A stretch of 64,000 nt of DNA from Bacteroidia bacterium (GCA_016787445.1 JAEUTQ010000060.1:1-64000); one strand, 5' to 3'; shown: positions 54,104-63,414, counted from the first letter of the stretch. Translations and numbers: made by a program. The notes: generated by a model not told the origin, from the sequence alone.

Positions 54104-55030
54104 TTACCACCTTTCCATGTCAAGGAGTTGGCCTCTTTCCTCCTTATTTCGGAGATTAAAAGATGCTGATAGTTCCCAAGAGCCGGCTGTATTTCCTGAT
54201 AATTTACTAACCACAACATCATAACCTAGTTGTAACGAAAAATATTTTTGTCTGTAACCACTTCGTAATACAATTCCATCCAAACTTTTATACGCGGCGC
54301 CCAGCAACCACGAATTAAACAATAAAAAATTACCCCCTACTATTAATACATTAGCATTATTTTGATTTTGATAGTTAAGCTGCGCCTGAAAAATATTCTT
54401 ATCATTAAAATATAAATTATAAGAAAGATAACCGGATAAACGAACAGGCAATTTACTTACACCAAGCAATCCCTCGTCCGGTTGATTAATATGAAATGCT
54501 GATAATCCAATGTAAATGTGATTATAATTGAACAATAAACCCGCAGATATATCAAAATTTGATTTTCGTTCTGCAGGAACTATATAACCCCATTGCGGAA
54601 CAAAACTAGAATCAATCAAATCACCAAAATTCAATTTCGAACGATCTAATGTTCTAATAAAATAACCTGCCTGAATAGAAGGAATTAATTTTCCCTTTCC
54701 ATTAAATAAATGGATGTGTTGAGCATAAACTAAATGAAATTCATCGCGCTTAAAAAGTCCATCATTAGTATCATCATGCAAATAAATAAAAGCCAATCCA
54801 CTTTTTGACTTTTTTAGAAAAACGTCAGTTGCGTTGTAATAAGTTATATAATTAACTGAAAGTGTGGGCCATTGATTCCTGTATAAGAATTGGTTTCTTA
54901 TCAATCTATTTGTTCCGGCAAAGGAAGGATTTGTATAAATTAATGATTGATTGGTGTTAAAGAAAAGTGGATCCTGCGAAACAACATTAAGAGAAAGAAG
55001 CAATACATATATAAGTGATAGCATTCTCAT
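54104..55030 (-). CDS. PorP/SprF-family T9SS outer-membrane protein
   Basis: 308 residues from the ATG at 55030 (an in-frame TTG at 55039 is rejected; an ATG at 55024 is also possible). Signal peptide about 1-19. The mature start QDPLFFNTNQSLIYTNPSFAG is split by the family hallmark 'N...NPA/SFAG' and followed by FLYRNQWPTL, the PorP/SprF signature. Amphipathic strands (AGLLFNYNHIYIGLSAFHI) predict a beta-barrel. These proteins link T9SS cargo with type B tails to the cell surface. Three type B substrates are encoded in the window. It lies 23 nt downstream of the Ddl-like gene on the same strand. Confidence 0.9.
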   Translation of the reverse strand: MRMLSLIYVLLLSLNVVSQDPLFFNTNQSLIYTNPSFAGTNRLIRNQFLYRNQWPTLSVNYITYYNATDVFLKKSKSGLAFIYLHDDTNDGLFKRDEFHLVYAQHIHLFNGKGKLIPSIQAGYFIRTLDRSKLNFGDLIDSSFVPQWGYIVPAERKSNFDISAGLLFNYNHIYIGLSAFHINQPDEGLLGVSKLPVRLSGYLSYNLYFNDKNIFQAQLNYQNQNNANVLIVGGNFLLFNSWLLGAAYKSLDGIVLRSGYRQKYFSLQLGYDVVVSKLSGNTAGSWELSASFNLRNKEERGQLLDMERW

Positions 55031-55053
55031 GTCTATCAAATATACAAAATCAA

Positions 55054-57738
55054 TTACGCCTTCGCAAAACGCTTTTGTCCGAAATCCAATATTCTATCAA
55101 TAAACTCGTAAGGTTTATACTGATTGATGGCTGCCTGATGATAAATACAAGTAGCAGGTGTCATACCCGGTAATGAATTTACTTCTATAAAAATAACCTC
55201 AGCACGCGGGCCATCAAACACTCTAACAAACGCATCGATACGACAATAACCTTGCACGTTTAATGCTTTAGCAGCACCACCTAAAGCTTGCTTTACCTGA
55301 TCAGAAATCAGCTGTCTCTCTTTAGCATCTTTGGCATAACGAGCCGGTGTAATGTTTTGTCCTTGCCCTGCTAAAAACTTTTCTTCCAAACTTAAAATGT
55401 CTCCTTCCGCTAAGGCTTCTGACGCTTCAAAAACTTCGTACTCAAATTCTCCTTTAGCATTAAACTTAGTAAGCATGCCTCCGGTAATTTCTAAAAAGTG
55501 TTTGGCGCCATTTTTTGAAATCAGCTCTTCCACCAAAATAACGGTTTTGATTGGAAACTCTTCTTTTGGTTTTATGTGTAATGTTTCTGCGGCTTTTAAA
55601 TCCAAATCTTCGCTTGAGCGAAACATTAATGTTGCAAATGCTTCAAATTCTTCGAAGGATTTTATTTTTTTCACCGCACTGCTACAACCGTCATCAACCG
55701 GTTTTGCAATAAATGGATATTTGTAATCATTGGCTAATACGGTTTTCAAATTCTCCTTGTTTTTCTTCCAATCATCCGCTGTAATAAGCATGTGTTTTGC
55801 AACCAAAAAACCATTCTTCATCAAAATCTCATTGGTACGGTATTTATCGATGGTAATTTCAGAACTGCTTTTATCAGAACCGTTATACGTTAAGCCAACA
55901 GCTTCTAGTTTTTCCTGAACAGAACCATCTTCACCAGGACGGCCATGTAAAGCAATAAATACCTGTTTCACTTGTTTCGCTAAATCAGAATAGGTTAGCA
56001 ATTGAGGAGCTTCTAAATTGGAAGCAGAAGAATATTTTTCAGTTACGGTATTACACTCTTTAATGATTTGATTGATGATAGGATGAACCTTATAGTTGTT
56101 TATTTTCTCCTTGATATCATCGGCATTATCCTTCAACAATAAATTAATCGGCAATTTATACATGAGGTGATTATCATGATCGCCGGTTAAGAAAACAGGA
56201 ATTGGCGCATACTTCTCTGAAGAAGCCAACTTCTCATAAATGTTTCGTCCGCTCTCAACAGAAATATGTCGTTCGGAAGAATAACCACCTAAAATAACTG
56301 CGACTTTTACTTTATTGCTTCCTGCCGATTTTTCATTCTTAATGCTTTGATCAAGCTGCTTTAAATGCGCATCATAGATTCTTGCGCCTTTTGAGTTTTT
56401 AATGCGCTTTGCCAGCGAAGTCCGGATAATGTAAGTTAAAAATTGCGAAGGATTCAATCCGATTTCCGCTGCCTGATGAAAGAAAAAAGAGGAAGGCATC
56501 ATACCGGAAGTTGTATTCGGATCATTCAAAAATATTTTCCCATCCTTACTTAAAAAACCATCAATACGTGCGTATACATCGAAATTAAGAGCGTAAAACA
56601 ACTTTTCGCACTCCTTTCGAATGGCATTGATTTGCTCATCCGGCAAATCAATTGGTGTAATCTTGCGCGAAAGTCCCGGCATGTATTTACTGCGGTAATC
56701 AAATAGCTCTTTACCTTTCCGTATTTCGGTTGGCGGAAGCGCGATTGCTTTTTCATTTTCATCTTCCAAAACAATGCAACTAAATTCCTTTCCATCAATG
56801 AACCCTTCAACTAAAACTGTGCTTTCGCCATCTAAACTTTCCAACACACAACCTTCTTTTGATTTTAAATGTTTATTCAGACTTTCAATTAAAGTATTTG
56901 GGTCGTAAACTAACTCTTCATTATCAATTGATATTGGTAACCCAATACCTTCACGGATATCCGTTAAATGCCGTACAAAATCTATCTTCTCACGCTCATT
57001 TAATTTATTCCATTCTGCTGCGTCGATCCATTTTGTAAATAACGCCTTTTCAACGGCCGACATAAATTCCACTTCATTATCCTTCATTAAAATGGTCACG
57101 CCAATGGATGATCCTTGATTAGCAGGCTTAATTACCATTGGGAAACCAATCTCTTTTTTAGCCTTATCCCACACGCCTTTACACTCGCCCTTTATCCACG
57201 CATTTCTATCAATTGTAAAAAATGATGGAGAATTAAATCCGGCTTGCACCATCAACTTTTTTTGCACGGATTTATCAATGCCAATTGCTGAAGGTAAAAT
57301 GCCGGAACCAGAATAAGGTATACTTAAATACTCGAATAAACCTTGTATGCGGCCATCCTCGCCATAAGGACCATGCAAACATAAAAACGCAAAATCAATT
57401 AAGGACTTGAGTTCATCCACTTTTACTTTCTTACCGATTTTAGAAATCAACTCGTCTTGTTGTGCCACCGAAAGATTTCCCAAATTCTCTGCGTAAAATT
57501 GAAACTCTGAATTGTTAGCCGGTAAAAATTCAACCGGCGGATAGAAATCACGAACAGTACCCTTGTAAACAAATTGCCAATCGAGTAATACAAAATTTCC
57601 GAATGAATCTACAAATAAAGGAATCGCTTCAAAAATAGATTTGTTCAAGTTATCGTAAACAGTACGGCCGCCGGCAAAAGAGATTTCACGTTCTTTAGAG
57701 CGACCACCAAAAATAATTCCGACTTTTAATTTTGACAT
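55054..57738 (-). CDS. Double-length D-alanine-D-alanine ligase-like protein (two fused ATP-grasp units)
   Basis: 894 residues, about 2.5 times a normal Ddl. Unit 1 (about 1-450): GIIFGGRSKEREISF, HGPYGEDGRIQG, IPYSGSG, PMVIKPANQGSSIGV, EGFIDGKEFSC and LNDPNTTSGMMPSS. Unit 2 (about 465-894): VAVILGGYSSERHIS, HGRPGEDGSVQ, LTYNGSD, PFIAKPVDDGCSS, ILVEELI, and FIEVNSLPGMTPA. In unit 1 the metal-binding N-E-I-N-T is N-D-P-N-T; in unit 2 it is E-V-N-S. Ddl joins two D-Ala using ATP for peptidoglycan. Each unit has long insertions. Whether both, one, or neither makes D-Ala-D-Ala cannot be told from the sequence; another ATP-grasp ligase reaction is possible. Confidence 0.85.
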   Translation of the reverse strand: MSKLKVGIIFGGRSKEREISFAGGRTVYDNLNKSIFEAIPLFVDSFGNFVLLDWQFVYKGTVRDFYPPVEFLPANNSEFQFYAENLGNLSVAQQDELISKIGKKVKVDELKSLIDFAFLCLHGPYGEDGRIQGLFEYLSIPYSGSGILPSAIGIDKSVQKKLMVQAGFNSPSFFTIDRNAWIKGECKGVWDKAKKEIGFPMVIKPANQGSSIGVTILMKDNEVEFMSAVEKALFTKWIDAAEWNKLNEREKIDFVRHLTDIREGIGLPISIDNEELVYDPNTLIESLNKHLKSKEGCVLESLDGESTVLVEGFIDGKEFSCIVLEDENEKAIALPPTEIRKGKELFDYRSKYMPGLSRKITPIDLPDEQINAIRKECEKLFYALNFDVYARIDGFLSKDGKIFLNDPNTTSGMMPSSFFFHQAAEIGLNPSQFLTYIIRTSLAKRIKNSKGARIYDAHLKQLDQSIKNEKSAGSNKVKVAVILGGYSSERHISVESGRNIYEKLASSEKYAPIPVFLTGDHDNHLMYKLPINLLLKDNADDIKEKINNYKVHPIINQIIKECNTVTEKYSSASNLEAPQLLTYSDLAKQVKQVFIALHGRPGEDGSVQEKLEAVGLTYNGSDKSSSEITIDKYRTNEILMKNGFLVAKHMLITADDWKKNKENLKTVLANDYKYPFIAKPVDDGCSSAVKKIKSFEEFEAFATLMFRSSEDLDLKAAETLHIKPKEEFPIKTVILVEELISKNGAKHFLEITGGMLTKFNAKGEFEYEVFEASEALAEGDILSLEEKFLAGQGQNITPARYAKDAKERQLISDQVKQALGGAAKALNVQGYCRIDAFVRVFDGPRAEVIFIEVNSLPGMTPATCIYHQAAINQYKPYEFIDRILDFGQKRFAKA

Positions 57739-57846
57739 AAGTTCAATAGCGTATTAAGGGCATAATTCTGCCTCATTAAATTTCAAGTTTTAAACGCTGG
57801 ATTTTTGGGTACGAGAAAAGAAGTAATTAACGGACTAATTAACAAT

Positions 57847-59268
57847 TTAGTCCTTTACAAACCTTTGATGGAAACAATTACCCTTAACATTAATCTCAAT
57901 AATGTAAATTCCGGAAGGTAATGTACTCACATCAATGGATTTGTCTACTATACCTGTCATGCAAATTTGCCCTACCGCATTCATCACTTTGTACTGAAAT
58001 GAACCTTGCTGTACAATCCATTGTGATTTTATAAAAAGCTCGTTTGATACAGGGTTTGGATACAGTGCACCCTTCCCATCATTTTCCAATTCGCTGATTC
58101 CAACCGTACAATTGTTGTTATAAGTAATTATTTTGGTGCCTCCCCAATTGGCATAACAGGGAATTCCCGTTATTAGGTAAGATACATAGATCTGATTTTT
58201 ATACCTTCCAATTCCCCAACTTCCAAGACTATCTGTTGGTATTCCGAATCTTGAACATGAATCAGGCAAGGAAGGATTTGAAACATTAACGGCAAACAGG
58301 TCACTTCTTCCCGCGCTCATGAAAACCAAATTACAATTGTTGTCAAATTCAATTTCGTTGGTATGCCCAATGCTATTGACCCAGTTATTAGAAGAAGTTT
58401 CGCACTTCCATGGATTCCACCATCCTAATTGTGTAATATTTGAGGTATCTTTTACATTAAGAATTTCCATGCCGCAATAATCTGCAGCAACATAAACCAG
58501 CGTATCATTCAAGATTAAATTATTGTACGCGCGTGCTTTGTTAATGATAGCCGGATTTGAATACTGACCGGTTTCTTTCAAAGATAATTTGTTCGTTGCA
58601 TCAATCACACGAACACCTCCTGCGTCATAACTTAAGTAGAGTACATTGTTTTTAGCAACAATTTGCCGCGCATTAATTTTGAGTAGTTCCGAGCCGTTGG
58701 GATTTGGTTTTGGAAAATGAACACTTGGTTTAAATACCGAAACAAAAGCAATGTTAGATTTATTGCTGATATCAAGTACAATTACTCCATTTTGCATTGC
58801 AGATAAGTAAGCGTAATTACCCTCAATGGCAACATGACCTGCACCACTTGTTGCGTTATAGGTATAAGTAGAAGTTACGGTTGGTGACGCAGGATTACTA
58901 ATATTAACAATTGCCATTCCTGATTTTTGCGCCGTAGCACTAAAATGATCACCCAAAGCGAGATATAAATAATTTCCACTCTGCGTACAATTCATGACAT
59001 GCAAATTTTGCAATGAAGAAATGCCAATTGTCGCAACCAAAGTTGGAGAAGTAACTGTACTAATATTGTAAACTATCAATCCACTTCCTTTCGCGCAAAC
59101 ATAGAGAAATGGTTTTAATGCTGCTGTGTCTCGTCTTGCCGTTAGGTTAATTTGCAATGTTGGAAAAGCCATAGGGATATCCTTTTGCAATTGAAAATTT
59201 ACAGGTTGAACACATTGCGAGATGGCAAACTCATAAATAAAACAAAAATAGATGAGGAGTTTTTTCAT
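57847..59268 (-). CDS. Secreted LVIVD-repeat beta-propeller protein with T9SS type A tail
   Basis: 473 residues. Signal peptide about 1-17 (YEFAIS). The body has repeated blades of the LVIVD type (GLIVYNISTVTSPTLVATI, GMAIVNISNPASPTVTSTY, GVIVLDISNKSNIAFV, GVRVIDATNKL), consistent with a beta-propeller. The C-terminus (LYPNPVSNELFI ... LPSGIYIIEINVK ... HQRFVKD) is a type A sorting domain. Exported and released or anchored on the surface. Function unknown. It follows rdgB by 18 nt on the same strand and may share the epimerase-rdgB transcript. Confidence 0.87.
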   Translation of the reverse strand: MKKLLIYFCFIYEFAISQCVQPVNFQLQKDIPMAFPTLQINLTARRDTAALKPFLYVCAKGSGLIVYNISTVTSPTLVATIGISSLQNLHVMNCTQSGNYLYLALGDHFSATAQKSGMAIVNISNPASPTVTSTYTYNATSGAGHVAIEGNYAYLSAMQNGVIVLDISNKSNIAFVSVFKPSVHFPKPNPNGSELLKINARQIVAKNNVLYLSYDAGGVRVIDATNKLSLKETGQYSNPAIINKARAYNNLILNDTLVYVAADYCGMEILNVKDTSNITQLGWWNPWKCETSSNNWVNSIGHTNEIEFDNNCNLVFMSAGRSDLFAVNVSNPSLPDSCSRFGIPTDSLGSWGIGRYKNQIYVSYLITGIPCYANWGGTKIITYNNNCTVGISELENDGKGALYPNPVSNELFIKSQWIVQQGSFQYKVMNAVGQICMTGIVDKSIDVSTLPSGIYIIEINVKGNCFHQRFVKD

Positions 59269-59286
59269 TGTTGTTTTACCTACAAT

Positions 59287-59871
59287 TTACGATTTATTCT
59301 GAGCTTTCAAAAATTCATTCATTTTTGAAACCGCAATAGCCCGATGTGAAATTTGATTTTTTTCCTCGGCTGTCATTTGGGCAAAAGTTTTGGTATAACC
59401 TGCGGGAATGAAGACGGGATCGTAGCCAAAACCATTAGTCCCTATGGGTTGTTGTGCAATCGTGCCCTCAATTATTCCCTCAAACAAATATTCTTTACCG
59501 TCCAAAATTAAAGCAATAACCGTTCTGAAGCGGGCTTTACGATTCTCAATGCCTTCCAGATTTTTTAAAAGCTTTTCGGTGTTTTTTTCATCGCTTTTTG
59601 GTACGCCTGCATAGCGCGCTGAAAAAACACCCGGTTCATTGTTAAGCGCTTCGACTTCAAGACCAGAGTCATCGGCAAAACAATTTTTATTGTATTTGTT
59701 ATAGACGTGCTTTGCTTTGAGAAGGGCGTTGCCTTGAAATGTATTGGCTGTCTCCTCAATATCATCACTGCAATTGATGTCTTTTAAACTAACTATTTTT
59801 ATCGCTGTACTGACTACCTTCTGAACTTCGGCAGCCTTGTGAGCGTTGGCGGTTACAAAGACTAATTCCAT
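59287..59871 (-). CDS. rdgB: Non-canonical purine NTP pyrophosphatase RdgB/HAM1
   Basis: 194 residues, normal length. The N-terminal LVFVTANAHKAAEVQKV (TxN-x-x-K substrate loop), FADDSGLEVEAL (the catalytic Asp region), PGVFSARYAG, GTNGFGYDPVFIP and SHRAIAVSKM are textbook ITPase motifs. It hydrolyses ITP, dITP and XTP to monophosphates, keeping them out of nucleic acids. It starts 6 nt after the epimerase stop, so the two genes form an operon. Confidence 0.95.
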   Translation of the reverse strand: MELVFVTANAHKAAEVQKVVSTAIKIVSLKDINCSDDIEETANTFQGNALLKAKHVYNKYNKNCFADDSGLEVEALNNEPGVFSARYAGVPKSDEKNTEKLLKNLEGIENRKARFRTVIALILDGKEYLFEGIIEGTIAQQPIGTNGFGYDPVFIPAGYTKTFAQMTAEEKNQISHRAIAVSKMNEFLKAQNKS

Positions 59872-59877
59872 TTCGAC

Positions 59878-60879
59878 TTAATCCTCCAACCAAATCTTAG
59901 GTAACTTTTCGGTTATTTCAATGTTGTCGAACTTTTTACTCTTTTTAATGCCGGTTTTTTTAGCCCAGGCTGCCATTTTTTGCAGACCGTTACTTAATGA
60001 AACAAAATCTTTGTCGTTTATGCCGAATACTTTTTTACTCTTTGAGTGATCAGAATAAGCGTGTTGCACTTCATTACGTGCTTCTAAAAAACGGATTGGC
60101 TGACTAAGATTCATTGCTTTTGTAACTTCCTCAGCCAATTGCTTCACGGAATAATCTACATCTCCTCCAATATTAAAAACCTCGTTGTAGGCCTCTTTAA
60201 TTTCAACGCACTTTGCGATATGTGGCGCTACATCATCGATGTAACTAAAGGCACGGGTTTGACTTCCATCTCCAAATATGGTTAATGGTTTTCCCTGCAT
60301 TAATTGATTCATGAAAATACCTACTACATTACGGTAACGGTCGCCCAGGTTTTGATATTCGCCATAAACATTGTGCGGACGGAAAATAACATAATTCAAT
60401 CCAAACATTTCGTGAGTAACCTTTAAATCCATCTCAACCGAATATTTTGCAATACCATAAGGATCTTCTGGCATCGGCACCATGTCTTCACGCATTGGTA
60501 ATTGTCCTTTCCCATAAACAGCGATAGAGGAAGTAAAAACGAAGCATTTGATTTTATGAAGAACCGCTTGATTAATGAGGTTAATACTTCCCAGTACGTT
60601 ATTGTTATAGTTAAACCTTTTGATAAAATGACTTAATCCCTCGGCAGCGTAGGCCGCCAAGTGGTACACATAGTCGAATTTTTCCTCGGCAAATAGTTTC
60701 TCAAGCAATTCGTTATCATTAATAGAGCCGTTCACGAACTTAGCCTTTGGATTTACGTTTTCCTCAAAGCCACCGCTTAGGTCGTCTAAAACAACCACTT
60801 GGTGCCCCATTTTTATTAAATGATTGGTAACGTGCGCGCCTATAAAGCCGGCGCCTCCTGTGACTAATGACTTTGCCAT
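59878..60879 (-). CDS. NAD-dependent epimerase/dehydratase, UDP-glucose 4-epimerase-like
   Basis: 333 residues, extended SDR. GGAGFIGAHVTNHL gives the GxxGxxG dinucleotide motif; VVLDDLSGG is the NAD ribose-binding Asp region; SSIAVYG and the catalytic Y-x-x-x-K (YGIAK, about residue 150) follow; then FRPHNVYGEYQ and RAFSYIDDVA. The GalE/WbpP group interconverts hexose or hexosamine UDP-sugars. Exact substrate unknown. It precedes rdgB in an operon with a good promoter and lies next to the glycosyltransferase genes, suggesting a role in surface-glycan precursor supply. Confidence 0.88.
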   Translation of the reverse strand: MAKSLVTGGAGFIGAHVTNHLIKMGHQVVVLDDLSGGFEENVNPKAKFVNGSINDNELLEKLFAEEKFDYVYHLAAYAAEGLSHFIKRFNYNNNVLGSINLINQAVLHKIKCFVFTSSIAVYGKGQLPMREDMVPMPEDPYGIAKYSVEMDLKVTHEMFGLNYVIFRPHNVYGEYQNLGDRYRNVVGIFMNQLMQGKPLTIFGDGSQTRAFSYIDDVAPHIAKCVEIKEAYNEVFNIGGDVDYSVKQLAEEVTKAMNLSQPIRFLEARNEVQHAYSDHSKSKKVFGINDKDFVSLSNGLQKMAAWAKKTGIKKSKKFDNIEITEKLPKIWLED

Positions 60880-60903
60880 ACGAATGAATCTTTACAATTG
60901 CTA

Positions 60904-60934
60904 CAAAGTTAGAAAATGGTTGCACCTACCCAAA
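60904..60934 (-). promoter_or_regulatory. Promoter for the epimerase-rdgB run
   Basis: On the minus strand TTTG (60934-60931), then 19 nt, then TAACTTTG (60911-60904). Both boxes and their spacing match the Bacteroidota -33/-7 consensus. The ATG is 24 nt downstream. This is the best promoter in the window. Confidence 0.62.
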
Positions 60935-61006
60935 CAATTTTAATAATTGTATTTACTGCTGTAAAGAATCGTTTTTAATTATTAAATTTGTTATAATTAA
61001 ACTCTT

Positions 61007-61099
61007 ATGCACTACCTCATCTCTGTTCTCATATGTGGTTATTTAACTGCCTTAGCGTTTTTAATTTTTTCACCATCATTTAGCGTAATTCAACTATAA
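61007..61099 (+). CDS. Possible 30-residue hydrophobic small ORF
   Basis: ATG at 61007 to TAA at 61099 encodes MHYLISVLICGYLTALAFL and eleven further residues, ending SVIQL: one predicted membrane helix. A TAAATTTG box (60983-60990) lies 16 nt upstream. It sits between the epimerase and the glycosyltransferase fusion, in an otherwise empty 286-nt gap. It could be a real micropeptide or a leader, or chance. Confidence 0.25.
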   Translation: MHYLISVLICGYLTALAFLIFSPSFSVIQL

Positions 61100-61165
61100 C
61101 CCTAAGAGGAGCGGCATCATATTTTGCCTTAAATCAGATATAAAAAAACATCTATAAATTAGTTC

Positions 61166-63376
61166 ATGAAAGTAGCCATCATAGAATTAGACCATTTTCA
61201 ATATGGTTTAACCCAATCTGAGATATTTGATGGGCATGAAAAGATTTTTTTTGTTTCACAAAACATAAAAAAAGAAATGACCGATTACAATCCCGGATTG
61301 TGTAACGGTACATTTCATATAATTGAGAGTCTGGAAACAAACGCAGATCAAATTATTAAAACTTGTAATTCTGAATCCATTGATTTATTAATGGTAAGCC
61401 CTGTATTCAGTGGATTTGAAGCCCTTTTAAAAATAGCTCAAAACATAAAGTCTCAGAAAGTAATCACCATTCACAATGTAAACTTCTGGCTAAACTCCAG
61501 ATTTAGAACGCCGGCTGCCTTAAAAGAAAGAAAACTCAAACAAGAAATTGTAAAGTGTTTCGATTACATTGCCGTTGAAGATTTTATTTACCATCACCTT
61601 AAAACTAACAATGCTAAATTATTTAGTGAACATAAGTTCATTTATATACCCTTTACAATTTTTCAAAGCAACAAAACAAGGATTCATCAAAAAGAAAATG
61701 ATACTTTAAAAGTTGTTTTACCGGGAAGTATCCATAAAGACAGAAGGCGATATGAAGAAGTTATTGAGGTAATCACCAATTTTGCCAAGCAAGGTGCTCA
61801 GATTACCTTTTCCTTTGCAGGTAAGCCTCTGGAAGCATATGGGAAATGGGTAATAAGTCAGTTAGAAAATGCTAATGCACTAAAACCGGGAATCGCCAGT
61901 TATTTTCCTGTTAACAGTGAAAACATGCCTTTAAAATTTCTGAAAGAAATGGAAACTTCTGATTTGGTTCTTTCAACCAGTACAACAGAATTTAAAGCGC
62001 TTGGAACAACTGAATATATTGGAAAGACCAAACCAACCGCTGCGATTCATGATATGATTAGTTTCCAGCTACCGGGTTTGTTGCCTCAGCATTTACATAT
62101 TCCGGAAAACCTTGCAGATTCTGTTTTTAATTATAAAAACGCAGAGGAATTACAAAGCATACTCCAAAGTTTAATCAGCAACCCTGCAAAACTAAAGCTC
62201 TGGAAAGATCAAGCCATTAAAAACTCACAGTACTTTACGGTGAAAGAGATTCGTAAGAATCTGCCGTTTTTTTATAACCAATGTAAGAGATGCGTGATGG
62301 ATAACATCAACGATCCGGATATTTGGTTTGATAAAAATGGTAACTGTAATTATTGTAATGATTATTATAAATTCATTGAGACTGAAAAGACAAAAAAGGA
62401 TTTTGATTCTGAAAAACTAAAACCCTTATTCAGTAAAATAAAAAAAGAAGGTGCTAATAAAAAATACGATTGTTTAGTTGGTGTAAGTGGCGGAGCCGAT
62501 AGTATGTATGTGGTGCATTTGCTTGTTCAGGCCGGATTAAGACCTTTAGTTGTACATTATGACAACGGTTGGAATTCGGAAACAGCGGTGAAAAACATAG
62601 AAGTGATGTTGAACAAACTTAACATCGATTTACATACTTACATTAACGAGTGGGAAGAATTTAAAGATATTCAACTCGCGTTTATTAAAGCTTCTGTAAT
62701 TGATATAGAACTTGTGACAGACCAAGCTATTATAGCCTCACTCTATAAATTAAGCCGAAAGCACCATTTAAAATACGTTTTTACGGGGCATAATACTTCC
62801 ACTGAATTCATTTTACCAAAGCACTGGTACCATTGGAAATTAGATGGATTAAACATCAAGGCCATTCACAGAAAGTTTGGTAAGAAAAAAATATCCACCT
62901 ACCCCATTATAACCTACTTTGATCAATACTATCTTAATAAAACAAAAAAGATAGAAATGTATTCTCTTCTCAATTATGTAAAATACAATAAAGCAGAAGC
63001 AAAAGAAATCTTAAAAAAAGAATACGGATGGATTGATTACACGGGAAAACATAATGAATCCGTTTTTACACGATTCTTTCAAAACTATATTCTACCATTA
63101 AAATTTCAGGTTGATAAACGTAAAGCGCATTTATCATCTTTAATTTGTTCCGGACAATTAACACGGGAAGAAGCTTTAGAAGAACTTAAGAAACACCCAT
63201 GGGAAACTGCTGAGACCCTCGAAGACAAGGACTATGTCATTAAAAAACTTGGGCTAACTATGGAAGAATTTGACGCCTGGATAAAAGAAAAACCTGTGTC
63301 GCATTTAAAATACCCGAGTTACCTTACACGTCATGATAAAATCATTAGGTTTATTAAAAATCAGTTAGGGAGATGA
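61166..63376 (+). CDS. Glycosyltransferase fused to an N-acetyl-sugar amidotransferase (PseA/WbpG-type)
   Basis: 736 residues in two parts. Residues 1-370 look like a GT4-type glycosyltransferase (IDLLMVSPVFSGFEALLKI, VITIHNVNFWLNS, LKVVLPGSIHKDRRRYEEV split by the H, FSFAGKPLEAYG, DLVLSTSTTEF). Residues 373-736 form an N-acetyl sugar amidotransferase: a CKRC...CNYC zinc-like Cys set (about 373-397), the PP-loop GVSGGADS (439-446), VHYDNGWNSE, GHNTSTEF, and SVFTRFFQNYILP. Such enzymes, as in PseA and WbpG, replace a hydroxyl or amide to make acetamidino or similar groups on N-acetyl sugars. The fusion suggests one protein modifies and handles a sugar of a surface glycan. A glutaminase partner is not in the window. 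Confidence 0.85.
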   Translation: MKVAIIELDHFQYGLTQSEIFDGHEKIFFVSQNIKKEMTDYNPGLCNGTFHIIESLETNADQIIKTCNSESIDLLMVSPVFSGFEALLKIAQNIKSQKVITIHNVNFWLNSRFRTPAALKERKLKQEIVKCFDYIAVEDFIYHHLKTNNAKLFSEHKFIYIPFTIFQSNKTRIHQKENDTLKVVLPGSIHKDRRRYEEVIEVITNFAKQGAQITFSFAGKPLEAYGKWVISQLENANALKPGIASYFPVNSENMPLKFLKEMETSDLVLSTSTTEFKALGTTEYIGKTKPTAAIHDMISFQLPGLLPQHLHIPENLADSVFNYKNAEELQSILQSLISNPAKLKLWKDQAIKNSQYFTVKEIRKNLPFFYNQCKRCVMDNINDPDIWFDKNGNCNYCNDYYKFIETEKTKKDFDSEKLKPLFSKIKKEGANKKYDCLVGVSGGADSMYVVHLLVQAGLRPLVVHYDNGWNSETAVKNIEVMLNKLNIDLHTYINEWEEFKDIQLAFIKASVIDIELVTDQAIIASLYKLSRKHHLKYVFTGHNTSTEFILPKHWYHWKLDGLNIKAIHRKFGKKKISTYPIITYFDQYYLNKTKKIEMYSLLNYVKYNKAEAKEILKKEYGWIDYTGKHNESVFTRFFQNYILPLKFQVDKRKAHLSSLICSGQLTREEALEELKKHPWETAETLEDKDYVIKKLGLTMEEFDAWIKEKPVSHLKYPSYLTRHDKIIRFIKNQLGR

Positions 63377-63414
63377 TTTTCTTCAAATAAGTTTTAAAAC
63401 TACTTATTCATGGC

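Noticed and set aside
55352-55918. Plus-strand frames of 124 and 62 codons opposite the Ddl-like gene
   Set aside because: Both are antisense to well-conserved ATP-grasp motifs and lack plausible starts or context.
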